Shown piece by piece: positions 41,606 through 53,399 of a DNA stretch of 64,000 nt. The notes beneath the pieces were generated by a model that saw only the letters and a program-made list of their open reading frames with translations, did not search any database and had not been told where the DNA came from. Position 1 is the stretch's first letter. The number at the start of each line of letters is the position of its first letter. A program made the position numbers and the translations under genes. The stretch comes from Symbiodinium natans (lineage: Eukaryota > Sar > Dinophyceae > Suessiales > Symbiodiniaceae). The stretch spans positions 237,501-301,500 of the forward strand of contig CAJNDS010001891.1 in the NCBI GenBank assembly GCA_905221605.1, in the 5' to 3' direction.

Positions 41606-43083
41606 GGGTGGTTCCCGTTTTAAATTTAAACCGCTTACAGCCCGAAGCCTAAAGCCTAAAGCCTAAACCCTAACCCTAAACGGCTGCTTTCATCAAAGGA
41701 ACCTCGGACTCTTTGGGTTCACCTTAGCCTCAAGTGCACGAAACGGGAGAGAAACAATGGCCCAATACCCCATAGTTGAGGAAGATACCTTTAACCATAC
41801 AGGGATCCTCCCTAAACCCTAAACCCAAAACCCCAAACCCTAAACTCTAAACCGTAAACCCTAAACCTTGTTCTGAAATGCGCGGCATTCCTTAACTAAC
41901 GGTATGGGCCTCTGCGGGCAGTTAATTCGTTGAACGCACTCGACCACAGAGTCTCTGCCTGCCTGTTTAGGGTTTAGGGTTTAAAGCTGTGTCTAAAGCT
42001 GTCTAGCCATAGCTATCTTGGGGTAGCTTCATGGTCCCTAAACTGGGAGACCCTTATATACCCCTTGTAATACCATGTAACTTCCTGAAAAAACCCAGCC
42101 TGCAGCTACAGCAAGCCCTAGTGCCAAGCAAGACCCTCATGCGCACCCTAAACCCTAAACCCTAAACCCTAAACCCTAAACCCTAAACCCTGAACCCTCA
42201 TCGTTCAAGCAGAGGGACGTCCGGCCGCCGTGCCGTGCATGGCAGCGAAAGGTGCTCGTAAGTGCAATCGCCAGGGCCGAGCTGCGACGAGGGCAGTGGT
42301 AGGGTTTAGGGTTTAGGGTTTAGGATTTAGGGTTTAGGGTTTAGGGTTTAGGGGTTAGGGGTTTAGGGTTTAGGGTTTAGGGTTTAGCTTCAATCGTTTG
42401 GGGCACTGACCTGCCTGCCAATAGACGACGGTTTTGCTTAAAACCCCTAATAAATGCAGAAGAATCATCCCTACATTGCCCTAATAATCGGGCCATGGGG
42501 AAGGTAGCTTCGATATTTCAGTGGCTCTTGAGCAAAGAGCTATGAAAATATAGGGCGCCCTAATGTTGCCTTAGATCCCACAGTGGAGTTTTCTATTGGC
42601 ATGCAGCCGTTCTCGATTCTCACAGAATTTTCATAGCTACCCCCCCCCCCAACCCCAACCCCCCAAAAAACATGAGTCATGTGAGGCTTATTTCGGGTTC
42701 AGTAACTACCGTTTGCTTAAGAATCACGAAAAAAATGGAAGACAATACTCCCCATATTACCCTTACAAGGAAGAATACATATACATGTATCTATATATAT
42801 ATATATGTCTATGTATGTAACTATGTATGTATGCATGTCTTGCTGTTATTGATTCTGTGATTATTATTAATGCTATTTTTTCTTCTTCTCATTTATGAGT
42901 CTTATGAATAGTTTTGTGGGGGAGTCTTAACCAGATAGTAATTCACTCTCTGGGAAATGCTGAGAATCTTTAAGAAATCATGTCATCTCAGCTCGCTGAG
43001 ACTCTACACACTCAGTTCCTGGGGCCCATGTTGTAGTGTCAATGAATCCCAAAGGGGCGCGAATGCCCCTCACTTGAGAAGTA

Positions 43084-43165
43084 GGGTTTAGGGTTTAGGG
43101 TTTAGGGTTTAGGGTTTAGGGTTTAGGGTTTAGGGTTTAGGGTTTAGGGTTTAGGGTTTAGGGCC
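43084..43165. repeat. TTTAGGG array (about 11 units)
   Basis: A perfect run that ends next to the exon-like island at 43165-43277. Confidence 0.93.
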
Positions 43166-43277
43166 CCAAACCCGTTCATCGAGGATTATACCTTTCATCA
43201 GACTCAGGGTCTTTGTACAGTTGAAAGTCTATTCCTTTGCGAACAGGCTTGAAAGGCCGCATCTCTGCAAACTTGCC
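43165..43277 (-). CDS. Exon-like segment with GTATAA donor
   Basis: Minus frame KFAEMRPFKPVRKGIDFQLY then KDPESDER, ending at GTATAATC. Highly protein-like. Telomere-like arrays lie on both sides. Confidence 0.52.
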
Positions 43278-43445
43278 CTAAACCCTAAACCCTAAACCCT
43301 AGAAACCCTAAACCCTAGAAACCCTAAACCCTATAAACCCTAAACCCTAGAAACCCTAAACCCTAAACCCTATAACCCCTAAATCCTAAAAACCCTAAAA
43401 ACCCTCAACCCTAAACCCTAAAAACCCTCAAACCCTAAACCCCCA
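43275..43445. repeat. CCCTAAA array with CCCTAGAAA and CCCTATAAA variants
   Basis: Alternating CCCTAAA and AACCCTAGAA/CCCTATAA units over 170 bp form a higher-order repeat. Confidence 0.88.
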
Positions 43446-43985
43446 AAGCACCACAGGCCTCCTTGTACTGGCAAAGCGTCTCGCCACGCCCTTGATCGTG
43501 TATGCAGAGGTTCACCACCCTGGGATGAGAGGCGATTTGGCTGATGCCCCTTTGTCCCTGAACACCCTAAACCCTAAACCCTAAACCCCCTGAACGCTTT
43601 ACCCTTAACCCAAAAACGATCCAAGCGAAAATGATGATGACCACTTCCCAGTTGACTTTCACGATCGAAGGACATCAAGAAAGGATACTTGGAGGTTCAT
43701 GGGTATTCAGAAGTAGGGATTAGATAGGTTCCCTCACTTAACACCCTTCAAACCCTACGGGGCTTATGACTCCCCATGAACCTCCACGTGCGGGCACAAC
43801 GCGGTCTAGCTTGAGACCGTCGGACCCTAAACCCTAAACCCTAAACACCAAACCCCAAACCCTAAACCGGGTTTATAGGGTATCTCCTGCTGCGGACGAA
43901 GACACTCTGAGACGACCACAGGGACTCCGTTCCTCAGATGCGCCGGCGCAGATGCACGCTTTCATCAGTTTAAACCAGCGAAGTT
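43445..43985 (-). CDS. Three exon-like segments, one with a membrane helix
   Basis: In minus order: 43870-43985 reads MKACICAGASEERSPCGRLR. 43605-43685 reads VNWEVVIIIFAWIVFG, a hydrophobic helix. 43445-43565 reads GQRGISQIASHPRVVNLCIH then DQGRGETLCQY. A family A element lies between the first two. Confidence 0.42.
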
Positions 43986-44214
43986 TAGGGTTTATAGGGT
44001 TTAGGGTTTAGGGTTTAGGGTTTAGGGTCTTTAAGTTTAGGGTCTTTAAGATTATAGACAAAAGGGACCTATTTGTCCAGTAACCTGGGGGAACAAAAGG
44101 TTAAACCTTTGGGATTAGAAGGGGATTATCGTACCCCAAGAAGGTTAAAGGTTAGCTACTCTACAACTAAGTCAAGATTATAGACAAAAGGGAGCTACCA
44201 GCAAATAGCATCTA

Positions 44215-44325
44215 GACCGTGGAGTTATAAGCTGCAGCCACTAGATTTACATCATCGTGCTGACAAACATCACCGCGGGCGCACTGATGCACCGCATCTT
44301 CGTTGAGCAGAAGGTTTACTAGGAT
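44215..44325 (-). CDS. Exon-like segment, unknown product
   Basis: Minus frame LVNLLLNEDAVHQCARGDVC then QHDDVNLVAAAYNSTV. It may overlap the end of a family G copy at its upstream side. Confidence 0.42.
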
Positions 44326-44417
44326 GGCCCTGGAAACCCTCCCCAACAATGCTCCTAAACGGGGTCCTCTTGAAACCAATGAGGGAAAAAGTGACATGTC
44401 CCAAGGGCCTACCCTTA

Positions 44418-44533
44418 CTTAGCCAATAACCAAAGGTAAAAAAACCCTAAACCCTAAACCCTAAACTTTACTATTCATTTCCTACTAAATACGGAAGCTC
44501 CAAAAGTTTAAAGTTCAACTGTTGGCTAAGTAC
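44418..44533. mobile_element. Family I element carrying CCCTAAA units
   Basis: Same ends as 5194-5300 (CTTAGCCAATAACCA and AACTGTTGGCTAAG), but with three CCCTAAA units (about 44446-44468) in the left half. Confidence 0.75.
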
Positions 44534-44632
44534 CGAGTTGAGGGTTCAGGTTGGGATGTTCCCCCTTATACTAACAGCCCTTAATAGGGATTGTAGTCTA
44601 TTACAATCCCTAGTAAGGACTGTTAGTAGAAG

Positions 44633-44791
44633 GGGGAACATCCCAATAACCCTAAACCCTAAACCCTAAACCCTAAACCCTACACCCTAAACCCTCACCC
44701 TAAACCCTAAACCCTAAACCCTAAACCCTAAACCCTAAACCCTAAACCCTAAACCCTAAACCCTAAACCCTAAACCAGGGGAACATCCCAA
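44633..44791. repeat. CCCTAAA array flanked by a 14-bp direct repeat
   Basis: GGGGAACATCCCAA, the right terminus of the family C element, is present at 44633-44646 and again at 44778-44791. Between them is a 131-bp CCCTAAA array with two variant units. This is what an insertion with target duplication or a fill-in repair would leave. Confidence 0.88.
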
Positions 44792-45199
44792 GGTTCAGGG
44801 TTGCAGACCCAGCTTTGAGAGATTTTTCCACCCTTTTTGGTTGGCTACCCGAAGCATCCCTAGGCCTAAATCAGCCTTTCGGAGTAGGGTTTAGGGAGGG
44901 TTTGGGGTTTAGGGTTTAGGGTTTAGGGTTTGGGGTTTAGGGTTTGGGGTTTAGGGTTTGGGGTTTAGGGATGTTTTTTTGGCACCCGCATAGCTGGACG
45001 AATCACTCAGCAGGGATCCGACAAGACAACACGATGCTCTGAAGTTTCAAGCTCTGCACCGTCCTCCCCGGTCCCTAGCAAAGATTAGGGAAAAGAGTTT
45101 AGGGGGAACACTTCTCCTGGCAGTCTCCTGGATGCTGTGCTAAGCCTTCAGACTTTCCCATCGAATCCTCAGCTCCTCTGGCGGGTTTCGCCACCCCAC

Positions 45200-45380
45200 A
45201 TGACTCGAGAAGGTGTCATCCTGACTCATCCTGATCTCCTATCGTGTTGGTTCGTACGATCAGTTTGCAATGCCGGAGGCTCAGGGAGGCCAATCGTGGC
45301 CTTTTGCTTTTTTGGGGGTTCTGCCACACCAGACAAGATAGAAATAGTATTGCTGTTCGCACGATGCCTGGACCCTGGGA
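45200..45380 (-). CDS. Exon-like segment, frame uncertain
   Basis: After TTGTCTGGTGTGGCAG the minus strand reads EPPKKQKATIGLPEPPALQT then DRTNQHDRRSG. Other frames on both strands are also open here. Confidence 0.32.
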
Positions 45381-46019
45381 TGTTCCCCCTTATACTAACA
45401 GTCCTTAATAGGGACTACAGTGCCCCCGATTATAATCCCTATTAAGCACTGTTAGTATCAGGGGGAACCAACGCGGACCTTTAACAAGTGGAGCCCTGCT
45501 TGTGGGGGTTGGAGGACTGAAACACTGGCAGGAGGAGGATTTTTGGCCCGCAGCCCTGTGGCTGCCAGAAAGGGGGGGGGGGGGGTCTGTCTGTTTATTT
45601 TTTTGTTTCTGTATCTATGTGTGTTTTGTATACATATATATATATGTATGAGGCCCTACACACAACCCCCCCGCCTCCACCCGAGAAAAATATAAAAAAC
45701 ATAATACTAAAAGAACTACATCAAGGGCCCTAAGTAAACCCAGCTGCAGAGCTGGGACACGCGCGCGGTGGCATTTGAAGAGGGTGGTGGTGGGGGTTAC
45801 CCTAAACCCTTAAACCCTAAACCCTAAACGACCACTATACCACTCTACTACCACTTGCTTAAGAGCCCCCCACGAAGAAAAAAACACTAAATAATTATTC
45901 TTCCTTATAGCGGTACTTTTTGGGACTGTCAGATATCACTTTTTGCGGGCTTTTAAGCAGATAGCAGTGTCGTGGTATGTATGTGGGTCCCTGCACTCTG
46001 CCCGCTAACATGGTGGCGT

Positions 46020-46620
46020 ATTAGTGTATATTTATCTAGGAACTTCTTCCCTGCAGTATAGAAGTCCGAGCCGCTTGTCCCTGCCAACTTGGACCTCACC
46101 CTTGATGAGCTCGTCGGAAAATGCTTTCAGCCTGTGCGCCGGCAGGAAGGAGTCTAGGGTTTAGGTCGTGCAAAGGCGACCGGTGTGGCACATCTTGAAA
46201 AAAAGACAGGTTTAGGGTTCATATAGGGTTTAGGGTGTATTTTGGGTTTAGGGTTAGGGTTTCACATCACGCAACCTTTTTTATAAGCTTGACGCCAAGG
46301 CACGTCTTTGCGCCCCCACGCCCATAGTTGCTCACCTTAAAGATGCGCATGCTCCACACCGCAAGGAATTGGGCTTCAGGGTTTTGGCAAGAGGTTTACT
46401 GCTATTTGCTTAAGACCCCCCCCCCCAAAAAAAAAAGAACTATATTACCCATACAAGGAAGAATATATACATATATATACATATACATACATACATGTGT
46501 TCGGGTGGTTCTTAAGCAAATACTGGAGCACCCATCTCAGGCTCCCACATCGACTTCCAGCTCTGTGAGGTATGCCGTGAGCTCATCCTCCTTGAGACCG
46601 ATCGGCGCCTGCGCAACACA
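46020..46620 (-). CDS. Three consecutive exon-like segments of one probable gene
   Basis: In minus order: 46525-46620, after GTGTTGCGCAG, reads PIGLKEDELTAYLTELEVDV. 46335-46400 reads EAQFLAVWSMRIFK and stops at a consensus GTGAGC donor. 46020-46160 reads SFLPAHRLKAFSDELIKGEV then QVGRDKRLGLLYCRE. A family D element with a TA microsatellite lies in the first intron. No family recognised. Confidence 0.5.
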
Positions 46621-46804
46621 TCAGGGTGTAGGGTTTAGGGTTTAGAGTTGAGGGTTGAGGGTTTGGGGTTTAGGGTTTCGGACGACGCGTACGCAGGGAT
46701 TCCCATACCCCTGAATTTCAGGAATATTCCTTGAAGTCTTAGAGGGTCTCTTACTTGATTTAAGGAATCTTCCTTATTTGAGGGGTATTGGAGTCTCTGG
46801 GTAT

Positions 46805-47105
46805 TTTTCGGAAAGACACAAGCCAGCTACAAGGAGCAGAGTTGCGCGCTGAACATGTCGCACTTCTTCAGAGTCGCAAGAATGCGCACAGCATGAGTAC
46901 AAAGCGATGCTACGGGCAAAGCTCCTGACCCTGAGATCCCACAACCGCTTTAGTTAAGGAATATGAAGGCAATACAGGGACCCGTCGTATGATTTACGGC
47001 ACTCCGCACACATTGCTCCAAAATAGGCCAACCGACTAGCTGAGCATTGAATGTCAATGCCATACACGTGGCTCACGTGTGAAAGCATCTCCTGTGGAAG
47101 CTGCA
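46805..47105 (-). CDS. Two exon-like segments
   Basis: 47020-47105 reads GMQLPQEMLSHVSHVYGIDI. 46805-46922 reads LPVASLCTHAVRILATLKKC then DMFSAQLCSL. Same strand and probably same gene as 46020-46620. Confidence 0.45.
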
Positions 47106-47116
47106 TACCTGGCTAC

Positions 47117-47300
47117 CCAGAAACTCCACTGCCTCTTAATGAAAGAATGTTCCTTAAACCATATAAGGAATTCCTGTTCTATTTTCAGCAATATTCCTAA
47201 ACCCTAAACCCTAGAGCCTAAACCCTCTCACATTTTTTCAGCGCAACTGCCTTGATTAAGGAACCCTAAACCCTAAACCCTAAACCCTAAGGGGGTATGG
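47117..47300. mobile_element. Family B element broken twice by telomere-like units
   Basis: Left arm CCCAGAAACTCCACTGCCTC. CCCTAAA units follow GCAATATTCC (about 47200-47235). A second block (47262-47290) splits CTTGATTAAGG from GGGGTATGG. Confidence 0.65.
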
Positions 47301-47319
47301 TAACGCGAAGGAACCTGGA

Positions 47320-47875
47320 CCAGCGAGGAGCTCACCGACCGCTCTGCGTCCACCTTGACACAAGCAGCCTTGGTGAGAACAGATTAGTTCCCGGTAGTTC
47401 TGTAGATTAGGGTTTAGGGTTTAGAGTTTAGGGAGGGTTCAGGGTGGTGGTCCTTATTCTAAGGCGGCCCCGAATATTTAGATTCAGGATAGCCAAAAAG
47501 AAGGACCCTAATTTAGAGAACTCATCACCTTCGCATGTGTTCATAAGCTGGAATTCTCATCGGTCTACAAGGCTTCAAACAGCCCAAAGGAGACATTATG
47601 GACTTTAGCCTCCTAAACGCTAAACCCTAAACCCTAAACCCTAAACCCTCTTGCTGGTATACTTGTAGCCGCAGGGTGCCCAGAGAGCCCAAAGCCCCTT
47701 AATTGCGAAATATGGCTTCAATCATACCAAGGATGCCTATATGGTTTAAGGTATATTCCTTACTACCCCTAGAAACCCTACCCAACTGACGAGCCCTAAA
47801 CCCTAAACCGGAACGCGCGTCCGAGCAGCAATAGCTTCCGGCTCCGTCATCCACTGGAGGTACCTGTGGTGATTG
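47320..47875 (-). CDS. Three exon-like segments with good donors
   Basis: 47795-47875, after CAATCACCACAG, reads YLQWMTEPEAIAARTRV. 47520-47580 reads CLKPCRPMRIPAYEHMRR and stops at GTGATG. 47320-47400 reads LTKAACVKVDAERS and stops at GTGAGC. They probably belong upstream of 46805-47105. Confidence 0.48.
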
Positions 47876-49244
47876 CAGGGTTTAGGGTTTAAGGGTTGAG
47901 GGTTAAGGGTTTAGGGCTTCCGACGTCACCACCAGCTGCTTGGAAGCCTTTTTTGAACTTAGAAAGTAGGGTTAGTAAGTTGGATTACAACAAGGTGTCT
48001 AGGGGATACCAAGTAGGCTTACGAAGCCACAAGGGCTTCCAAGCACCCCACGTAAGGCCTAAGGAAGGGAGACTGGGCCGTATTTTGGGTGGGAGTAAGG
48101 CCGGCATGGTTCAGAACCCCCCCTAAAAATGAAAAAAAGATATTCTTCCTTAGAATGGCTTCTTCTTTAAGCAGATAGTAGACCAGCAGGCATGTTGCAG
48201 GTCCGATAGAAAGTAAGGGATTGGGGTTTACGGTTTCGGGTGTAAAGGTCACTGGTTCGCTTAAAGCAAGGGTTTGTAGGGCTTCAGGCTAGCAAGTGAA
48301 AAAATGTGGCATCGGGCCTCTCTATACGCCTCTTAGAACCCCAACAAGACAATACTCTCAAACATTCCTTAGGCTCCATATGGCAGCTGATCAAAGTACA
48401 TGTTCCCTGCAAAAAAACCTGTAAACCACATAGGAACCCCGAACAACTATCCCAGATGGACCTTGAGAACAACTACTCGTGATGTTCCCCCCTGTACTAA
48501 CAGTCCTTAATAGGGATTAGAGTACCCTCTTTGTATCCCCATCAAGGGCAGCTAGCATAAGGGGGAACATCCCAATCAACTCACAACTCCCAGAACTGTC
48601 CTTGGGTCACACCAACCCAGAAAGCCCAAGATCATCCCTTAACTAATCTTAAGTTAATAGCATGGTCCCGTAGTATGGGCCCTGACAAGGGACCCTTATA
48701 TACCTATACAACCCAAGGGCCCATACTTCAGAACCCTTTGAAGAAGGTACGAGACCACAGTAAGGGCCGACGAAACTACCTGTAGAACCAAAGAGGTCCG
48801 TCAACCATATGGGCATCTAGACGCTGAAGCCGGCAATAGTTCCTTAACTGAGGGAAGGTGAGCCCCGAAGCCCTAAACCCTAAACCCTAAACCCTGAACC
48901 CTGAACCCTGAACCCTAAACCCTAAACCCTAAACCCCCGCCTGGTGCAGCCTCTCTCGGTGGCTCGCCAGCCACTGGTTTCTCTCCCGAGGCCGAACTTC
49001 TTTTGCAGCTCGGGGTCCTCTTCAGCTTAACTGAGTTTAGGGTTTAGGGTTTAGGGTTTAGGGTCTAGGGTCTAGGGTTTAGGGTTTAGGGTTTAGAAGT
49101 TTAGAAGTTTAGGCTAGGGCTGCTTCTCAGGAATTAAAGGTACCCCCAAGAAGCAAAAAATGTTCCCCCTTGTATCTCTAAGTTCAGGGTGGAGGGCTTG
49201 GGTGTTGGAGCCCTCGACTTGATGCTTCATGTCCCCTTGGCTCA

Positions 49245-49390
49245 GGTGCCCTAAACCCTAAGCCCTAAGCCCTAAACCCTAAGCCCTAAGCCCTCTAAGC
49301 CCTAAACCCTAAGCCCTCTAAGCCCTATATTATAAGCCCTCTGAACCCTAAGCCCTAAGCCCTCTAAGCCCTAAGCCCTAAACCCTACCC
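49245..49390. repeat. CCCTAAG/CCCTCTAAG variant array
   Basis: Mostly CCCTAAG with a higher-order CCCTAAGCCCTCTAAG period, unlike arrays nearby. Confidence 0.85.
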
Positions 49391-50148
49391 TAGGATGGCC
49401 CGCAAAGCCCTCTCAAAGATGTTCCTGAATAGGGTCCTCTTAAACCACAGAAGGGAAACATAACATATCCCCATGGCCAAGAAATTACTGAGACCCCCGA
49501 ACCACCCTACTTTGGAGCAGGCCCGGGGAAAAAGCATAAACTTTTTAGGTATTAAGTACGTAGCTATAATAGGGAACCAGAACCAAAAAAAGTATTAAAG
49601 TACAGTACTCCAAAACCTAGACCAAGTCTAAGGCCGATCAAGGTAGATATTCGGCGTGCTGGGCTGCCAATGATGTCTGCATCTTGGTAGCCCAGCAACC
49701 ACCTTAAAAGAAGGGCACCCTTTTCTTGGTTGGCTACTTTATACGGGCACCTTGAACCAAAACAAGGGTTCAGCTGGGCTACCTCGTAACTGCCCAAACC
49801 CCAAACCTTACACCCTAACCCTAAACCCTAAACCCTAAAACCCTAAAGCCTAAACCCTAAAACCCTAAAACCGAAACCCTAGGCTACCAAGGCGTGAGTG
49901 CAAGAATGCCGGCCCTTGGTGTCGTAAAAAACAGCGCTCATGAAGCAAGGACATTGAGGTTTTGGGTGTAGGGTTTAGGGTTTAGGGCCTCATCTAGCAC
50001 TCTAGCGCCAGACCTTCTGCATGGGCCCGTGCAATCGGAGTGCATCTGAAACGGTTTAGGGCTTCTAGTTTAGGGCTCAAGGTCTGCATTGGCTTCGGGT
50101 TGTCAGTCCTCGGTTTCCACAACTCCTCTTACAATCTCCTTTCCTCAG

Positions 50149-50372
50149 ATGCAGATGCAAAGCTCGGCAAACTCAAAGTTCGGCTCTTATGCTGTGGGCG
50201 GGGCGGGACACCAGTGTTTATGAGGTCTGACAAAGGGCAAGCTCTCATTGATTCGTTTGCTGTCGTAGTTCTGAGCGAAGGCGTCGCTGCTCATCAAGTG
50301 TTCACTGCAACGCCGGCAACGTCACCATTTCAAGCTGCTGATGCACGACATGGCCCTGACCCTAGTTGCTGA
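50149..50372 (+). CDS. Exon-like segment with strong acceptor, strand uncertain
   Basis: The plus strand has a pyrimidine-rich acceptor (CTCCTTTCCTCAG). It then reads DADAKLGKLKVRLLCCGRGG and GQALIDSFAVVVLSEGVAAH. The minus strand is also largely open and has a GTAAGAG donor, so the strand is undecided. Confidence 0.35.
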
Positions 50373-50999
50373 GTATCCTGGGCCAAAAAAAGGCTAACCT
50401 TTCACTTCTGGTAGGATTAAATATACCCCAAAAGTTAAAGGCTATCTACTCTGCTACTATGTTACAATCGTGTCCTTGCAACTCCTCGCAGCAACTGATT
50501 CTAAACTCACGTATGTTTGCTCGGAAGCTCTTGGGACTTTAGGATGTAGTGTTCGTAAGTTGGGTTCTGGGCAGGGTTTCTAAGGGATACAAGTAGACTC
50601 ATTGCGCCCAACAATGCCTCCAAGTAGAGTACTCAAGGGGCCTAAATAATTTGAATGTTTGTTTTTTTGGGGGGGGTTAATACCGTATAGAAAAGGGACC
50701 ACAAGGGAAGACGATCAACAATTGTTCCGGCCCCTATAAAATTATATTCATGAGAATAACCCTAAACCCTAAACCCGAAACCCCTCCAAGTAGGGTAACT
50801 TGATGAGAAAAACCAACGTGGCAGCTGTGTTTCGATAAACCGTGCGCAGGCCAGGATAGGATGGCGAGTCCAACTCCTCCTCCTTGGTTCAACGCACCAC
50901 TGTGTGTCGGAACTAAACCCTAAACCCTAAACCCTAAACCTTAAACCCTAAACCCTAGCCCCTTTTGAACAATCCCTAAGCCCTAAACCCTATGGACCC

Positions 51000-51145
51000 T
51001 AAACCATTCTAGGACTTTGGGTTGGATGTGGAGGACTAGACGGAGCGGCACCGTGCATGCCATGCTACGTGCACTTTCAAAATGCACTCCTGCAACAAGC
51101 CAAGACGTCTTTCAAGACGTCTTTGGGAAGTCCTGTAGGAAACCC
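51000..51145 (-). CDS. Exon-like segment, unknown product
   Basis: Minus frame TSQRRLERRLGLLQECILKV then HVAWHARCRSV. The AAGACGTCTT palindromes in the island limit frame choice. Confidence 0.38.
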
Positions 51146-51959
51146 TAAGCCCGACTATTCTTCTTATTGATATTAGTTTTCTTGCTATTATTTTTGCTCA
51201 AATGTTGTTAATATTACTATTGCTAATCATAACATTATTCTTGGTTAAAACCCTACACCCTGTTGAAACAAATTCTGTCTGCTCTAGAGCCTTGAACCCA
51301 TTTTCGTGGCTTTGGCTTCTGGCGCGCCCGGGTGTTGCCTGCACACTGTGACATGCCATCAGCACAGCTCATTGAGCCTTGGTAGCCCATATTACAGTGA
51401 GGGCACCCTTTTTTGGGTTGGTTACTTCATAACAGCCCATAACCAAAAAAACTGTTAAGGGTACCACTGGGCAACCAAGGAGTAGGCTTGCAACAGGCTT
51501 CAGGACACTGCCCTAAACCCTTTGAACCCAGGCTCTCGCACAAACCCCCGAAGCAGGGTGATGCAAATTCTAAACCCCCGAAGAAGGGTGATGCAAACCC
51601 TAAACCCCGGAAGAAGGGTGATGCAATAAACCCAAGGTTGCCATCAATATCGCGGACTTTGCACTGGGGGTGTGATTTGAGATTTTCAGGGACTGCAATA
51701 CCCCTGAAGAGGAGTATTGGAGTCTCATGGTTCCGGCCGTGACACTGACTGATCGACACGACTGGCCCACACGTCGCCTAACCTCCGACCCATTGGTGAA
51801 CTCAAATCCACTGAATGGTTGCTTAAGAACCCCCCCAAAAAAAAAACGATTCTTCCTTATAATTATAAGGGTCATATCGGGATGATTGATATTTTGTTAT
51901 TCTTTTGGGGTTCTTAAGCAAATGGTAGAAATCAACTAACTTCACCATCCAGGGACCTG

Positions 51960-52095
51960 GTTGCTGACGAGATGGAGGTTCAGAGACACCTCAGCTTCTA
52001 TGCGCATGTCGGACTCAGATCCTGCAATCTTTGTATTCTGCACTTCTGGCGGTTCGCGACATGACAGGGCAGACGTGACAGTTTCTTAAACATGT
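51960..52095 (-). CDS. Exon-like segment, unknown product
   Basis: Minus frame EPPEVQNTKIAGSESDMRIE then AEVSLNLHLVSNQ, beta-strand-like. The pattern is faintly like lipid-transfer SMP domains, but too short to call. One plus frame is also open. Confidence 0.42.
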
Positions 52096-53187
52096 AGCTG
52101 AAGTAAGCCTAAACCCGAAACCCTAAACCCTGAACCACAAACACTAAAGTATAAGGCTCTCTGGGTTTCATTTCGCAAAGGTCCAAGAAGGGTCACCGAA
52201 CCGCCGACCTTTCTTCGGTTTCATTGGACTTTCTGCAGCACTGCGGTTTAGGGTTTAGTGTTTAGGGTTTAGGGTTTAGGTGTAATAAGGGAACTCGCCA
52301 AGAGGAAAGAATGGCACAACTGGGGAACCTAGCCATAGCAGGTGCTTTTTGTTCAGGGAGCAAGAGACAATCAGATCCACATGGGTCCTTCCTAAACATG
52401 TCGGGATTCGAGGCATGGTGTAAGGTATAGTCTTAAGCATATACAAAAAACGACAAGGATCCCTATCTAGCGAAAAAGGTGTATTCCTTAGCTAAGGGGT
52501 CTGGAGCTCCTTAGCAGCTCCAACCTCTGCAACTCAGTTCGGCTGAGTGCTCCGCCTGCGGATGCACTGGATAACACAAAGCCAAGTCGTAGAGCTAATG
52601 TATTGGGATGTTCCCCCTTATACTGACGGCCCTTACTATAGTATCCCCGATTATAATCCCTACTAGGGACTGTTAGTTTGGGGCCGTTTCTTTAGGGACT
52701 TCAGAAACTCTACTTGTAGCCTGGTGACTGTATCATAAGAAGGGTACTCTGTCTTCGGGTTGGTTACTTTTGTAAGGGAACCTAGAACTAAAAAAAGGGC
52801 AAAAGGGTTCCACTGGGCAACCAGGCCTAAGGGGAACGGTAATGGTAACTCATTGAGTACCGACAGACTCCCACACTCCTAAAATTAAGGAATATTCCTT
52901 GAACCATGTCAAGAACCCTCATGTATTTTAGGGAGTATTCCATAAACCCTATAAACCAGCAACCCTACACCCTAAACCCTCTTATATTCTAAGGAGCATC
53001 TCCCTTAATTCAAGGGTATTGGAGTCCCTGGGTATGATGGTGCGACAGAAGTCGCCTAAACACTAAACCCTAAGCCCTACACCCTACACCCTACATGAGA
53101 GGACCTGACTCCGCTCCGAGATGCCATGGAAGGATCCAGGTTCAGCGTCTCCTCAACAACTTACGGCACATGCGAACCCTTTCTTGG

Positions 53188-53277
53188 GTTTAGGGTTTAG
53201 GGTTTAGGGTTTAGGGTTTAGGGTTTAGGGTTTAGGGTTTAGGGTTTAGGGTTTAGGGTTTAGGGTTTAGGGTTTAG
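53188..53277. repeat. TTTAGGG array (about 13 perfect units)
   Basis: Uninterrupted; preceded by AACCCTTTCTTGGG. Confidence 0.94.
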
Positions 53278-53399
53278 GAGAAGGTGGGTTTCACTGAGGG
53301 GATCTTGTTGGATTGCTATACCGTGGGGGGCTCAGGGGCCATTCTGGGTCGGTAGGCCTGCTCTCTTTTGGCTGCGTTTAGCGTTTAGGGCTTAGGGTT

